A DNA stretch of 64,000 nucleotides from Agilicoccus flavus (lineage in GTDB: Bacteria > Actinomycetota > Actinomycetes > Actinomycetales > Dermatophilaceae), in assembly GCF_014857905.1 (NCBI RefSeq), contig NZ_JACYXE010000001.1, positions 124,001 to 188,000 of the forward strand, written 5' to 3'. The notes under the pieces were generated by a model. That model worked only from the letters and a program-made list of their open reading frames with translations. It had not been told where the DNA came from and searched no databases. This document shows positions 49,950 to 59,680 of the stretch, piece after piece. Each line of letters opens with the position of its first letter. The stretch's first letter is position 1. Position numbers and translations under genes: made by a program.

Positions 49950-51179
49950 ATGACCCAGCCGCTCACGCCGCCCCCGCCGTCGGCCGCGGCCGCCACACCG
50001 CTCACCCTCGAGGCGCCGGCGCCCACGCAGCCGGTGAATCAGACGGCGGCGCCGCGGATGGCCCCGGCCGTGCCCGCGGAGGCGGTCCCGGCGCTCGACC
50101 AGAAGGTCGACGGCTACCTCGAGTCGCTCGTCTCCGCGCCGGTGAAGTCACCGGAGTTCGACTCCCGGGCCGCCGACGTGCGCACCATGGGCGACGCCGA
50201 TATCCGGCAGGCGGCCGAGTCGAGCAACCGGCTGCTGAACTCGCCCGTCAAGGCGATGACCTCGGGTGGGCTGTCGCAGGGGTCCAAGGTCGGCAAGACG
50301 CTCGTGGACCTGCGCCGCACCGTCCAGGACCTCGACCCGGGGCAGGCCAAGGGCACGAAGAAGATCCTCGGCATGATCCCGTTCGGCGACAAGGTCACCG
50401 ACTACTTCCGCAAGTACGAGTCGGCGCAGAAGCAGCTCGACGGCATCCTCCACGCCCTGCGCAGCGGTCAGGACGAGCTCAACAAGGACAACGCGGCGCT
50501 CAACATGGAGAAGCAGTCCCTGTGGGACTCCATGGGCCGGCTCAACCAGTACGTCTACATGACCGAGCGCCTCGACACCCGCCTCGCGGCGCACATCGCC
50601 GAGCTCGACGCCACCGACCCCGAGAAGGCCAAGGCGCTGCGCGAGGACGTCCTGTTCTACGTGCGGCAGAAGCACCAGGACCTGCTCACCCAGCTCGCCG
50701 TGTCGATCCAGAACTACCTGGCCATCGACATCGTCATCAAGAACAACATCGAGCTCGTCAAGGGCGTCGACCGGGCGTCGACCACGACGGTCTCGGCGCT
50801 GCGCACGGCGGTCATCGTCGCGCAGGCCCTCAACAACCAGAAGCTCGTCCTCGAGCAGATCACCGCCCTCAACACGACGACGAGCAACCTCATCCAGTCG
50901 ACCTCCGAGATGCTGCGCGACAACTCCGTCGCCATCCAGCAGCAGGCGGCGAGCGCGACGATCGGGCTGCCCCAGCTCCAGGCCGCCTTCGCCAACATCT
51001 ACGAGACGATGGACACCATCGACGCCTTCAAGATCGAGGCCCTCGACAACATGGCCGCCACGATCGGCGTGCTGGAGTCCGAGGTGGGCAAGTCCCGCAC
51101 CTACCTCGACCGCGTCGCGACCAGCGACCGTCGCAGCAAGGAGGGGACCCTCGATCTTGGCGGCGGGCAACGCATCTAG
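49950..51179 (+). CDS. telA: TelA/KlaA toxic-anion resistance family protein
   Basis: The protein is 409 aa, from ATG 49950 with GGGAG upstream. After a 45-residue Pro-rich tail comes the all-helical TelA domain: KILGMIPFGDKVTDYFRKYESAQKQLDGILHAL, LNMEKQSLWDSMGRLNQYVYMTERLD, VRQKHQDLLTQLAVSIQNYLAIDIVIKNN, and AFKIEALDNMAATIGVLESEV. The family is linked to tellurite, bacteriocin and envelope stress; its biochemical role is unclear. It starts a nine-gene co-directional block and pairs with an XpaC-like gene 67 bp downstream, a common association. Confidence 0.93.
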   Translation: MTQPLTPPPPSAAAATPLTLEAPAPTQPVNQTAAPRMAPAVPAEAVPALDQKVDGYLESLVSAPVKSPEFDSRAADVRTMGDADIRQAAESSNRLLNSPVKAMTSGGLSQGSKVGKTLVDLRRTVQDLDPGQAKGTKKILGMIPFGDKVTDYFRKYESAQKQLDGILHALRSGQDELNKDNAALNMEKQSLWDSMGRLNQYVYMTERLDTRLAAHIAELDATDPEKAKALREDVLFYVRQKHQDLLTQLAVSIQNYLAIDIVIKNNIELVKGVDRASTTTVSALRTAVIVAQALNNQKLVLEQITALNTTTSNLIQSTSEMLRDNSVAIQQQAASATIGLPQLQAAFANIYETMDTIDAFKIEALDNMAATIGVLESEVGKSRTYLDRVATSDRRSKEGTLDLGGGQRI

Positions 51180-51246
51180 CCTGAGGCAGGATCGGCGGCC
51201 CGCGACGCGGGACGAGCAGCACGACGAGAAGAGGGGGTGAGGGCGG

Positions 51247-51885
51247 ATGGCACTGGGGGACTTTCTCGCCCGTCTCGGCGGACGACCCGAGGGCGAGACC
51301 GGGGGTGAGGCGCCCGCGGGTCCCCCGAGCGGCGACGACCTGCTGGCCGCCCTGACCTCGACCGAGGACCTCGTCCGTGGCGGGGCGGTGCCGTCGGTCG
51401 TGACCGCCCGGGTCGAACGGGTCACGAACACGGTGCGCGACGCCGTCCCCCGGCTCGAGTCGCTCGGAGCGGGCAGCGCGGCGGCCTACTCGGTCATGGC
51501 CACGGCCACCGACTACCTGCCCGAGGCCGTCGGGGGCTACCTGCGGCTCCCCCGCCGGTTCGCCGACACCCGCCCGGTCGAACGCGGCAAGACCTCCCTC
51601 ATGGTGCTCGTCGACCAGCTCGACCTGCTCGGCTCGACGATGGACCAGGTCTTCGACGCCGTCTGCCGCGACGACGCGTTCGCGCTCGTCGCCCACGGCC
51701 GCTTCCTCGCCGAGAAGTTCGGCACCTCCGCCTCCGGCGGGTCGCTGCGGATCGGCGACGGCGAGACCCCGCTGCCCGATCAGGACCCGGCCGAAGGAGC
51801 CGGGTCGGCGGAGGCACCGGGCGCCGCGGGATCGGCACCGGCCGGCCCGGAGCCGCTCACGCCTCCCCCGGGAAGCGCCCCGTGA
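51247..51885 (+). CDS. XpaC-like hydrolytic/stress protein
   Basis: The protein is 212 aa, from ATG 51247. The helical core includes RVERVTNTVRDAVPRLESLGAGSAAAYSVMATATDYLPEAV and KTSLMVLVDQLDLLGSTMDQVFDAVCRDDAFALVAHGRFLAEKFG. The latter is close in pattern to XpaC, the usual partner of TelA. A 45-residue Gly/Pro/Ala tail follows. The soluble sequence and TelA adjacency support this call; no catalytic residues are recognised. Its stop overlaps the GTG of the next gene (GTGA). Confidence 0.72.
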   Translation: MALGDFLARLGGRPEGETGGEAPAGPPSGDDLLAALTSTEDLVRGGAVPSVVTARVERVTNTVRDAVPRLESLGAGSAAAYSVMATATDYLPEAVGGYLRLPRRFADTRPVERGKTSLMVLVDQLDLLGSTMDQVFDAVCRDDAFALVAHGRFLAEKFGTSASGGSLRIGDGETPLPDQDPAEGAGSAEAPGAAGSAPAGPEPLTPPPGSAP

Positions 51886-53510
51886 GCCGCCCGACCGCCT
51901 CCTTCGACCTCCCCGCGGCCATCGACCGACTCGCCGGCGTCGCCGCGGCGGCCGGGCTCGACGAGGCGGGCGCCCGCACCGAGGGGCGGCGCCTCGCGGC
52001 CGGCGTCATCGAGACGTCCCGGCCCGGCGGGGTGCACGGCGCCTGGCGCGAGGTCATGGGCGGGACCGTCCACGAGTTCTTCGAGGACGCCTCCCGGGGC
52101 CGCCGGTACGCGTCGGGCCCGACGCCGCTGCTGGCTGCCCTCGCCGCCGACCGGCACCCGGAGTCCGGCGCCTACGCCCGGGCCCTGGCCGACGTCGCGA
52201 CCGCCGCCGCCACCATCCCCGGGGTCACGTCCGAGGCCATCGGCAAGGCCACGCTCGCGGGGGCGGCGCAGCTGCACGCGGCGGGCGGTCACGCGGGGAC
52301 GGGCCGAGCGCCCGCCCCTTCGTCCGCCCCCTCGTCAGCCCCCTTGCCCAGGACCCCGCCGGGGGCGTCGGCGGGCCTGGACCTCGGTCCCCTCGGGTCG
52401 TCGGCGCCGACCACGGCCGGCCGGCTCGACGCGAGCGGGCTGCTCGACCGGCTCGGGCACCTCTCGGGCGCCACCCGCGACGCCGTCCTCTCCCGCCTGC
52501 CCGCCGACCTGCGCGGCGACGGGCCCTCCGGGGCCGTCGGGCCGCCGGCCGACGCCCCGACGGCCGCGCCCGAGGCGCCGCGGGAGCCCCGGCCCGAGCC
52601 GGAGACGGAACCCGAACCGGAGCCGGAGCCGGAGCCGGAGAAGACCGTCGAGGAGCTGCTCGCCGAGCTCGACGAGCTCATCGGGTTGCGCGGCGTCAAG
52701 CGCGAGATCCACCGGCAGGTGGCGATGCTCAAGATGGACGCCCGCCGTCAGGAGGCGGGGCTGCGGAGCGCGACGCTGTCGCGGCACCTCGTCTTCGTCG
52801 GGAACCCCGGCACCGGCAAGACCACGGTCGCGCGCCTCGTCGGGGGGATCTACCGCGCCCTCGGGCTGCTGCGCACCGGGCAGCTCGTCGAGGTCGACCG
52901 CAGCGAGCTCGTCGCCGGCTACCTCGGCCAGACCGCCGCCAAGACGAGCGAGATCGTCGCGTCCGCGCTCGGCGGCGTCCTCTTCATCGACGAGGCGTAC
53001 ACGCTCACGGGCGACCAGTACGGCCAGGAGGCGGTCGACACGCTGGTCAAGGAGATGGAGGACCATCGCGCGGAGCTCGTCGTCATCGTCGCCGGGTACC
53101 CCGCGCCGATGGAGCGGTTCATCGGCGCGAACCCGGGTCTCGCGAGCCGCTTCCGCACGACCATCACCTTCGAGGACTACGGCGACGACGAGCTCGTCGC
53201 GATCCTGAACTCGGCCGCCGCGGCCACCGACTACGACATCTCCGAGCGGGCGGAGGTGCGGTTCCGCGAGGTCCTCGCCGCCACCCCGCGCGACGAGACG
53301 TTCGGGAACGGGCGGTTCGCCCGCAACACCCTCGAGGCCGCCATCGGCCGCCACGCCTGGCGCCTGCAGGACGTGCCCGACCCGAGCACCGAGCAGCTGC
53401 GCACGATCGAGCGCGAGGACCTCGAGGACCGCGACGAGGACGCCGACGACGCCGCTGATGCCCCCGACAGCGACGCCCCCGACGGCGGCGGCGCACAGGA
53501 CGCGTCGTGA
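51882..53510 (+). CDS. CbxX/CfqX (EccA-like) AAA+ ATPase
   Basis: The protein is 542 aa, from GTG 51882. The N-terminal half is Ala/Pro-rich. An acidic Glu-Pro repeat (about 233-252) leads to the AAA+ module: ELIGLRGVKREIHRQVAML, Walker A GNPGTGKTT (about 307), pore loop LVAGYLGQTAAKTSEI, Walker B VLFIDEAYTL (about 366), sensor-type IVAGYPAPMERF, Arg finger region LASRF, and a C-terminal helical lid. The closest architecture is CbxX/SpoVK and the EccA ATPase of type VII secretion. It probably remodels or assembles a partner in this operon. It overlaps the next gene as GTGA. Confidence 0.92.
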   Translation: MSRPTASFDLPAAIDRLAGVAAAAGLDEAGARTEGRRLAAGVIETSRPGGVHGAWREVMGGTVHEFFEDASRGRRYASGPTPLLAALAADRHPESGAYARALADVATAAATIPGVTSEAIGKATLAGAAQLHAAGGHAGTGRAPAPSSAPSSAPLPRTPPGASAGLDLGPLGSSAPTTAGRLDASGLLDRLGHLSGATRDAVLSRLPADLRGDGPSGAVGPPADAPTAAPEAPREPRPEPETEPEPEPEPEPEKTVEELLAELDELIGLRGVKREIHRQVAMLKMDARRQEAGLRSATLSRHLVFVGNPGTGKTTVARLVGGIYRALGLLRTGQLVEVDRSELVAGYLGQTAAKTSEIVASALGGVLFIDEAYTLTGDQYGQEAVDTLVKEMEDHRAELVVIVAGYPAPMERFIGANPGLASRFRTTITFEDYGDDELVAILNSAAAATDYDISERAEVRFREVLAATPRDETFGNGRFARNTLEAAIGRHAWRLQDVPDPSTEQLRTIEREDLEDRDEDADDAADAPDSDAPDGGGAQDAS

Positions 53511-54871
53511 CCCCCCGTCCCGCCGGCGCGTCCGCCGCCTCGCCCATGCCCTCGCCCGCGCCGTCCCCGCAGGCGGCAGCCGCCGCGACCTCCGCCCGCC
53601 CGGGCGCCCCGACCGCGCCCGCGGTGGCGCCGGTCTCGTCGTCGCCGGTCTCGTCGTCGCCGGCCACGTCGGGGGCCTCCGCGGCGCCGGCACCGGCCGG
53701 GAGTCACGCCGCGCGCCGCGCGGGTCGGGCGAGCACGCCCACCGCCCTGCGGTGGATGGGCGCGGTCGGCCTGCTCACCGGGGTGCTCGTCGGGGCCACC
53801 GGGTTCGCGGCGACCACGTCCGCGGCCGACCGGGCGAGCGAGACGGTCACGAGCGCCCAGGGCACCGACGCCCTCGACCGGGCCGACGCCTACGGCGCCC
53901 GGGCCCGGGCCCAGGCCGCGGGCGCAGCGCTGTCGCGCTCGCTCGGCACCACGCGGACGGCCTCGGTCGACGGGCTCGCCCAGGACCTCGGGCAGGCGCA
54001 GGCGGCGATCGTCGCGTCGGGCGCCACCGGGTCCGCGCTCAGCACCGCCGTCCAGGCGGTGCCCCGGTACGCCGCGGTCGTCACGCGCGCCGGCACCGAC
54101 GCCACCGGCACCGCGTCCACGTACTCCGGTGCCGCCCAGCTCGAGAAGACGTGGACCGAGGGGGTCGAGGGCGCGCTCTCCGCCGACCGGTCCGTCACCC
54201 AGACCACCGCCTCGGCGGCGGGATGGCCGGTGAGGCTCTGGATCGTCGCGGGCGGCGGCCTCGGCACGGCGGTCCTCCTCGGCTGCACGGTGTGGGTCGC
54301 GCGGCGCACGCGCCGCGTGATCAACCCCCCGCTGGTCGGGGCCGTGCTGCTGTCGGGCCTCGTCACCGCCGGCGCCGTCGCCGTCACCGCCTCCGCCGCC
54401 TCGACGGCCTCCATCGCCGCGGAGCAGGTGTCGAGTTCCCCCACCGAACGGGCCCTCGTCCGCGACGCGTCTCTCCTGCGCGAGAGTCAGGCCGAAGACC
54501 TGCTCGGCAGCGCCACCGGCGCGTCGACCACGGTGCCGGCGGACGCCGCGAGTCGGATCGACTCCTCCGTCGAGGTGCTCAGCCCCGAGGTGAGGCAGGC
54601 GTGGACCACCTACCGCGCGTCGTACGCGCGGGCGCAGGCCGCCGACACCCCCGCGCTCGCCTCGTCCGAGGCCGCGACGACCGGCGCCACGAGCTTCGAC
54701 GCCCTCATGACCGCCCTCGACCAGGCCTCGCCGCGCTGGTCGGCGGCCGCCCCGGGCTTCGAGTCGTCCCCCGCGGACGGGGCCTGGCCGTGGCTGCTGC
54801 TCGGCGGAGGGGTCGCCGCCGGCGGTCTCGCGGTCGTCGGCGCGAACCTGCGACTGCGGGAGTACCGATGA
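53507..54871 (+). CDS. Four-pass membrane protein with two extracytoplasmic sensor-like domains
   Basis: The protein is 454 aa, from GTG 53507. A Pro/Ala/Ser-rich cytoplasmic N-terminus (1-80) precedes TM1 (about 81-106), an outer helical domain (about 107-241), TM2 (243-265), a short basic inner loop (ARRTRRVINPP), TM3 (277-298), a second outer helical domain (about 300-425) and TM4 (427-449). The two outer domains look like repeats of an Ala/Thr/Ser-rich four-helix sensor. This layout resembles GlnX, the PknG partner of mycobacteria. With a PknG-like kinase three genes on, a role as signal receiver is plausible but inferred. Confidence 0.75.
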   Translation: MTPRPAGASAASPMPSPAPSPQAAAAATSARPGAPTAPAVAPVSSSPVSSSPATSGASAAPAPAGSHAARRAGRASTPTALRWMGAVGLLTGVLVGATGFAATTSAADRASETVTSAQGTDALDRADAYGARARAQAAGAALSRSLGTTRTASVDGLAQDLGQAQAAIVASGATGSALSTAVQAVPRYAAVVTRAGTDATGTASTYSGAAQLEKTWTEGVEGALSADRSVTQTTASAAGWPVRLWIVAGGGLGTAVLLGCTVWVARRTRRVINPPLVGAVLLSGLVTAGAVAVTASAASTASIAAEQVSSSPTERALVRDASLLRESQAEDLLGSATGASTTVPADAASRIDSSVEVLSPEVRQAWTTYRASYARAQAADTPALASSEAATTGATSFDALMTALDQASPRWSAAAPGFESSPADGAWPWLLLGGGVAAGGLAVVGANLRLREYR

Positions 54872-56019
54872 GCACGCCGACGCAGTTCGCCGTCGCCCCG
54901 CAGGCCCCGGGCCGCCTCGGCGAGGACGTCGACAGCCAGGCCCTCCTGCGGTATCTCGACGCGCTCGGCACGTGGCGCGACCGGCGTCGCGTCGAACTCG
55001 ACCACCTCGACGAGGCCTGCCTGCGCTCGCCCGACCGCGAGAGCCTGACGGGTGACGTCCTGCTGTCGATGGCGCTGTGGAAGGCCGTGGCCGAGCGCTA
55101 CGACCTCCTCCTCGGCACGTGGGACTCGGGCCGCGTCCTCGAGGCCGAACGCCGCCGCCTGACGACCCTCGTCTGGGGGCGTCTCGACCAGCGCGCGGCC
55201 GACGGGAACGCCCTGGCCGTCTCCCTGCCGGAGGCCTGCCGCCTGTCCGACACGCTCGCCGCCTCCCTGCGGTCCCGGCTGCGCCTGGAGGGCTCCGAGC
55301 CCGACGTCGCGCACCGGGTCCGGACCCTGCGCGCGGCGGTCGAACGGGTCCGCGACCAGGTGGCCCTCGTCCCCCAGGCCGCCGCGGCCTCGGCCCGCGA
55401 GACGCTCGTCGGCCTCGACCGCCGGCTCGTCGACGTGACCGAGCGGGCGCGTCGCGGGGCCGACGTCGGCGGCCTGCTCGGACCCCTCGAGAACGACCTC
55501 GCGACGGTCGAACGCGACCTCATCGTGGCCGCGTCGCAGCGCGACCGGGCCCGCGGCGACGCCGCGCGGGCCCGGGGCCGGCGCGACGAACTCGTCGCCC
55601 GCGCGGAGGCCCTCGGCTCCCTCGCGACGCGCGCGAGCGCGCAGGTCGACCCCGCGCCCCGGTTGGGGATCCCCGACCCCACCGCCCTCGGCGACGTCCC
55701 GACGGACGTCGCCGGCGTCGCCGACTACCTCGCGCGCCTCGACCGCGTGGCCCGAGCCCTCGAGGTGTGCCAGCGCACGTACGCCGCCGCGCTCGAGGAG
55801 CACGACGAGCTCACCGGCCTCGTCGGGGCCTACGGCGCGAAGATCGAGGCGCAGACCCTGCCGCCCGACGTGGCCGCCGACCTCGACCCCCTGCTCACCC
55901 GAGCGCGGCAGGCCCTGCAGACCCGGCCCGCCCCCATGGTCCGGGCGCGCGGCCTCGTCGCCGCGCTCGGCGCCTACCTCGCGGCGTACGAGCGGCCGGG
56001 GTCCGGAGGGGGGTCCTGA
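54868..56019 (+). CDS. Coiled-coil protein of the TelA-PknG operon, unknown function
   Basis: The protein is 383 aa, from ATG 54868 (ATGA overlap). It is soluble, Ala/Arg/Glu/Leu-rich and predicted largely helical. Long heptad-like stretches (VRTLRAAVERVRDQVALVPQ, RDRARGDAARARGRRDELVA) and a C-terminal bundle (RARGLVAALGAYLAAYE) are visible. It has no signal peptide, metal motif or enzyme signature. Its position between the membrane protein and the kinase, with overlapping ends on both sides (the next start is TGATG), suggests an adaptor bridging them. Confidence 0.7.
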   Translation: MSTPTQFAVAPQAPGRLGEDVDSQALLRYLDALGTWRDRRRVELDHLDEACLRSPDRESLTGDVLLSMALWKAVAERYDLLLGTWDSGRVLEAERRRLTTLVWGRLDQRAADGNALAVSLPEACRLSDTLAASLRSRLRLEGSEPDVAHRVRTLRAAVERVRDQVALVPQAAAASARETLVGLDRRLVDVTERARRGADVGGLLGPLENDLATVERDLIVAASQRDRARGDAARARGRRDELVARAEALGSLATRASAQVDPAPRLGIPDPTALGDVPTDVAGVADYLARLDRVARALEVCQRTYAAALEEHDELTGLVGAYGAKIEAQTLPPDVAADLDPLLTRARQALQTRPAPMVRARGLVAALGAYLAAYERPGSGGGS

Positions 56020-58385
56020 TGCGCTGCAACCAGACCGGATGCCCCGGGACGTACGTCGACGGCTACTGCGACTTCTGCGGATTCCCGCAGCCGCAGGGGG
56101 AGGCGAACACGTCCGGCGTCCCCACGGCCACCGCCGCCTCGACGGCCGCGGCCCGCACGTCGGGCGGCGCGCCGGCGGGAACGACCTCACCGCCGCCGCC
56201 CCCCGCCGCGGGCACGACCGGGAACGGGGGCACCGACGGGTGGGCGGCCGCCGGCCGGATGCCTGACGAACGCGCCGCGGTCGTCGTCCCGCACCCGCCG
56301 TCGGGCCGGGCGTCCCGCTCGATCGCCCTCGGCAGCGCGCGGGGCGGGGTGGCCCGCCGCTCCCCCACGCGCCGCCGCACCCGCCGGGTCGGTCTCGGGG
56401 CCGGTCTCGCGCGCGTCCCGTCGGCGCCGCCCGTCGCGCCGGACGACGCGGTCATGCACGACGCGGTCGTCCCCGAGAGCAAACGCAACTGCCCCTCGTG
56501 CGGCGCCGAGGTGGGGCGCAGCCGGGACGGCGGGCCCGGACGCACCGAGGGGTACTGCCCCAAGTGCCGCAACCCGTACTCGTTCACCCCCAAGCTGCGC
56601 AAGGGCGACCTCGTGGCCGGCCAGTACGAGGTGGTCGGGCCGCTGGCCCACGGCGGCCTCGGCTGGGTCTATCTCGCCCTCGACCGCAACGTCTCCGACC
56701 GCCCGGTCGTGCTCAAGGGACTGCTCAACTCGGGCGACAGCGACGCGCTGGGCGCCGCCGTGGCCGAGCAGGAGTTCCTCGCCCGCGTCGAGCACCCGCT
56801 CATCGTCGAGGTCTACAACGTCGTCACGCACGCCGGCGCCGGGTACACGGTCATGGAGTACGTCGGCGGGCGCAGCCTCAAGGAGCTCCTCAAGGACCGG
56901 ATGGCGGCCGCCGGCGGCGTCTACGACCCGCTGCCCGTCGACCACGCCCTCGCCTTCGTCCTCGAGATCCTCCCCGCGTTCGCCTACCTGCACGACGTCG
57001 GTCTGCTCTACTGCGACTTCAAGCCCGACAACCTCATCCAGGTCGGCGACCAGGTCAAACTCATCGACCTCGGCGGGGTGCGGCGCATCGACGACCTCGA
57101 CTCGCCCATCTACGGGACCGTCGGCTACCAGGCTCCCGAGGTGGCGGAGGCCGGGCCGTCGGTGGCGTCCGACGTGTACACGATCGGCCGGACGCTCGTC
57201 GTGCTGACGACGGAGTTCCGGGGGTACCAGAGCCGGTACGCGACAACCCTGCCGCCGATCGACGAGGTCCCGGCCTTCCGCGCGTCCCGGGCCTTCTACC
57301 AGCTGGTCGCCAAGGCGTGCGCGGCCGATCCCGCCGACCGCTTCCAGAGCATCGAGGAGCTGCGCGTCCAACTGCTGGGCGTGCTGCGCACGGTGGTCCT
57401 CGACCGCCCCGGCGCCGCTCCCGCCACCCAGCCGTGGGTGTCCCCGCACTTCGAGGCCCCGTTCGTCGCGGACGAGAACCTCGGCTGGTGGCAGCTGCCG
57501 GCCCTGCGCCCCGACGAGTCCGACCCGATGATCGGGCGCCTGCAGTCGGTGCACGACTCCGACCCCGAGGCCCGGATCGCCCATCTCGAGCGCATCCCCG
57601 AGCGCACGGCCGAGGTGCTCCTCGAGCTGTGCCGCGCCGACCTGCGCACCGAGAGCGCCCACCGGACGCCCGGGTACTGCGACGAGCTCCTGACCGCCGA
57701 CCCCTGGGACTGGCGCGCGCTGTGGATGCTCGGTCTGCACGCGCTGCGCGACGACGACCTCGACACCGCCCGCGCCTCCTTCGACGGGGTGGCCGCCCAG
57801 GTGCCGGGCGAGTTGGCACCCGTGCTCGCCCGGGCCCTCACCGACGAGATCGCCGACCCCGACGGGCGGGGTGCCTTCGCCGACCACGCCCTCGCCGCGT
57901 ACTCCACCTGCCTGCGCACCGACGCCGCCTACGCGACGCCCGCGGCGTTCGGGGTCATGCGCGTCCTCGCCCGCCGCCAGGACCACACGGGTGCCGCCGC
58001 CGCGCTCGACGCCGTCCCGCCCGCCAGCGCCGCCCACTCCCGCGCCGAGTGGCTGCGCGCCGAGCTGCTCGCCCGCGGCGGACGCACCGGCGGCGACCTC
58101 GTCGCCTACGACGAGGCCCTGCGCGCCGTCCGCGGGCTCGACGGCGACCCGAGGGCGCGCGCCGACTTCCGGGTCCGGGTTCTCTCGCTCGCCCTCACCG
58201 AGGTCGAGCGCGACCGGCGCGACCGGGGCGGGCTGCGCATCGACGGCGTCCCCGCCACCCGCACCGCCCTGCGCCGCGCCCTCGAGGGCGCCTACCTCGA
58301 CCTCGCCTCCCACACCCGTGACGACGCGCAGCGGTGGGCGCTCGTCGACCACGCCCACGAGATCCGCCCCTGGAGCCTGATATGA
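56019..58385 (+). CDS. pknG: PknG-like serine/threonine protein kinase with zinc ribbon, rubredoxin-like and TPR-like regions
   Basis: The protein is 788 aa, from ATG 56019. An N-terminal ribbon (C3, C8, C17, C20) is followed by a disordered linker, then a rubredoxin-like pair (C158/C161 and C180/C183), as in PknG. The kinase domain is about 201-455: GPLAHGGLGWVYLA loop, K233 in VVLKGLL, catalytic D333 in YCDFKPDN, metal D350 in IDLGG (DLG instead of DFG), and GTVGYQAPE. About 330 C-terminal residues are TPR-like helices. It is a soluble kinase, probably redox-tuned by the Cys4 site. Mycobacterial PknG controls glutamate metabolism through FHA protein GarA; an FHA protein is also encoded here. 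Confidence 0.9.
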   Translation: MRCNQTGCPGTYVDGYCDFCGFPQPQGEANTSGVPTATAASTAAARTSGGAPAGTTSPPPPPAAGTTGNGGTDGWAAAGRMPDERAAVVVPHPPSGRASRSIALGSARGGVARRSPTRRRTRRVGLGAGLARVPSAPPVAPDDAVMHDAVVPESKRNCPSCGAEVGRSRDGGPGRTEGYCPKCRNPYSFTPKLRKGDLVAGQYEVVGPLAHGGLGWVYLALDRNVSDRPVVLKGLLNSGDSDALGAAVAEQEFLARVEHPLIVEVYNVVTHAGAGYTVMEYVGGRSLKELLKDRMAAAGGVYDPLPVDHALAFVLEILPAFAYLHDVGLLYCDFKPDNLIQVGDQVKLIDLGGVRRIDDLDSPIYGTVGYQAPEVAEAGPSVASDVYTIGRTLVVLTTEFRGYQSRYATTLPPIDEVPAFRASRAFYQLVAKACAADPADRFQSIEELRVQLLGVLRTVVLDRPGAAPATQPWVSPHFEAPFVADENLGWWQLPALRPDESDPMIGRLQSVHDSDPEARIAHLERIPERTAEVLLELCRADLRTESAHRTPGYCDELLTADPWDWRALWMLGLHALRDDDLDTARASFDGVAAQVPGELAPVLARALTDEIADPDGRGAFADHALAAYSTCLRTDAAYATPAAFGVMRVLARRQDHTGAAAALDAVPPASAAHSRAEWLRAELLARGGRTGGDLVAYDEALRAVRGLDGDPRARADFRVRVLSLALTEVERDRRDRGGLRIDGVPATRTALRRALEGAYLDLASHTRDDAQRWALVDHAHEIRPWSLI

Positions 58386-59680
58386 CCGACCCCTCGTCGC
58401 CCGCCCACGCCGACCCGGCCGAGGCTCCCGACGCTCCGCCGGCCTCGCCCGCCTCGCCCGCCTCGCCGGCCACCGACGACGCCGACGCTCCGGACGGGAT
58501 GCTCGTCCTCGGCGGCCCCTCCGGCGCCGACGACGCCCCCGCCGGCGCCCCGGCGACCGCGGTCCCCTGCGCCGAGTGCGGCGAGGGCGAGTACGACGCC
58601 GACGGCTACTGCGGGCAGTGCGGGGCCCGGGCCGCCGACCCACGGGACCACGAGGAGTACGCGCCGAGCAGCTGGGTGGCGGGTGTGTGCGACCGCGGCA
58701 TCCGGCACGAGTCCAACGAGGACGCCCTCGCGGTGGCCGCCGACGAGACCGGGCGCAGCGCCACGATCGTCGTGTGCGACGGGGTGTCGACCGCCGCCCG
58801 GTCGGCGCTCGCGAGCGCGAGCGCCGCGCAGGCCGCGCTCGAGGTGCTGCGTTCTTCGACCTCCCGCGGCGTCGCGGTCGTGCCCTCGGCCGTCGCAGGC
58901 GCCCTGGGAGCCCGCCTCGACGCCGCCGCCGACGCCGCGGCCGCGGCCGTCGCGGCGGTGACCCGCGAGATGGACGAGCACCCGGACGGGGAGGACGACC
59001 TCTACCCCTCCAACCCGTCGTGCACCTTCGTCGCGGCCGTCGTCGACGGCGACGTCGCCCTCGTGGGCTCCGTCGGTGACTCCCGCGCCTACTGGCTGCC
59101 CGACGCGGGCGAACCTCGCCGCCTGACGACCGACGACTCCTGGGCCGAGGAGCAGGTGCGCCTCGGGGCCCCCCGCGAGCAGGCCGAGGCCGGGCCGCAG
59201 GCGCACACGATCACGCGCTGGCTCGGGGTGGACGCCCCCGACCACACCCCCGCGAAGGTGCCGCTGCCGCTGACGTCGCCGGGGTGGCTGCTCGTGTGTT
59301 CCGACGGGCTGTGGAACTACGCGTCCGAGCCGGCCACGCTCGCCGACGTCGTGGCCCAGGTCGCCGCGCGACCCGACGGATCGGACCCCCTCGTCCTCGC
59401 CCGCGGCCTCGTCGACTGGGCCAACGCGCAGGGCGGCCGCGACAACATCACCGTCGGTCTCGCCCGCATCGACGTCGACGCCCCCGAACGGCAGGTCGTC
59501 CCCCCGCGCCCCGACGGCGGCGAGCTCCCCGTCGACCCCAGCGCGACCACCGAGCGCATCGTCCCCGGTACCGCGCCTCCGGGCGGTCGAGCGGACGCCC
59601 AACCGGAGCGGGAAGCCCCGGGGGAATCGACCCACGGGCGCGGCGACGGACCGGACGGGGGAGACTCGACCCATGCCTGA
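58382..59680 (+). CDS. PP2C-type Ser/Thr protein phosphatase with zinc ribbon
   Basis: The protein is 432 aa, from ATG 58382 (ATGA overlap with the kinase). An Ala/Pro/Asp-rich tail holds a Cys4 ribbon (C63, C66, C77, C80; CAECGEGEYDADGYCGQCG). The PP2C/SpoIIE-type core has all metal motifs: RGIRHESNEDALAV, VVCDGVS, GSVGDSRAYW, LLVCSDGLW and GGRDNITVG. It should reverse the phosphorylation made by the adjacent kinase. The final 50 residues are disordered. It overlaps the VWA gene by 8 bp. Confidence 0.95.
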   Translation: MTDPSSPAHADPAEAPDAPPASPASPASPATDDADAPDGMLVLGGPSGADDAPAGAPATAVPCAECGEGEYDADGYCGQCGARAADPRDHEEYAPSSWVAGVCDRGIRHESNEDALAVAADETGRSATIVVCDGVSTAARSALASASAAQAALEVLRSSTSRGVAVVPSAVAGALGARLDAAADAAAAAVAAVTREMDEHPDGEDDLYPSNPSCTFVAAVVDGDVALVGSVGDSRAYWLPDAGEPRRLTTDDSWAEEQVRLGAPREQAEAGPQAHTITRWLGVDAPDHTPAKVPLPLTSPGWLLVCSDGLWNYASEPATLADVVAQVAARPDGSDPLVLARGLVDWANAQGGRDNITVGLARIDVDAPERQVVPPRPDGGELPVDPSATTERIVPGTAPPGGRADAQPEREAPGESTHGRGDGPDGGDSTHA

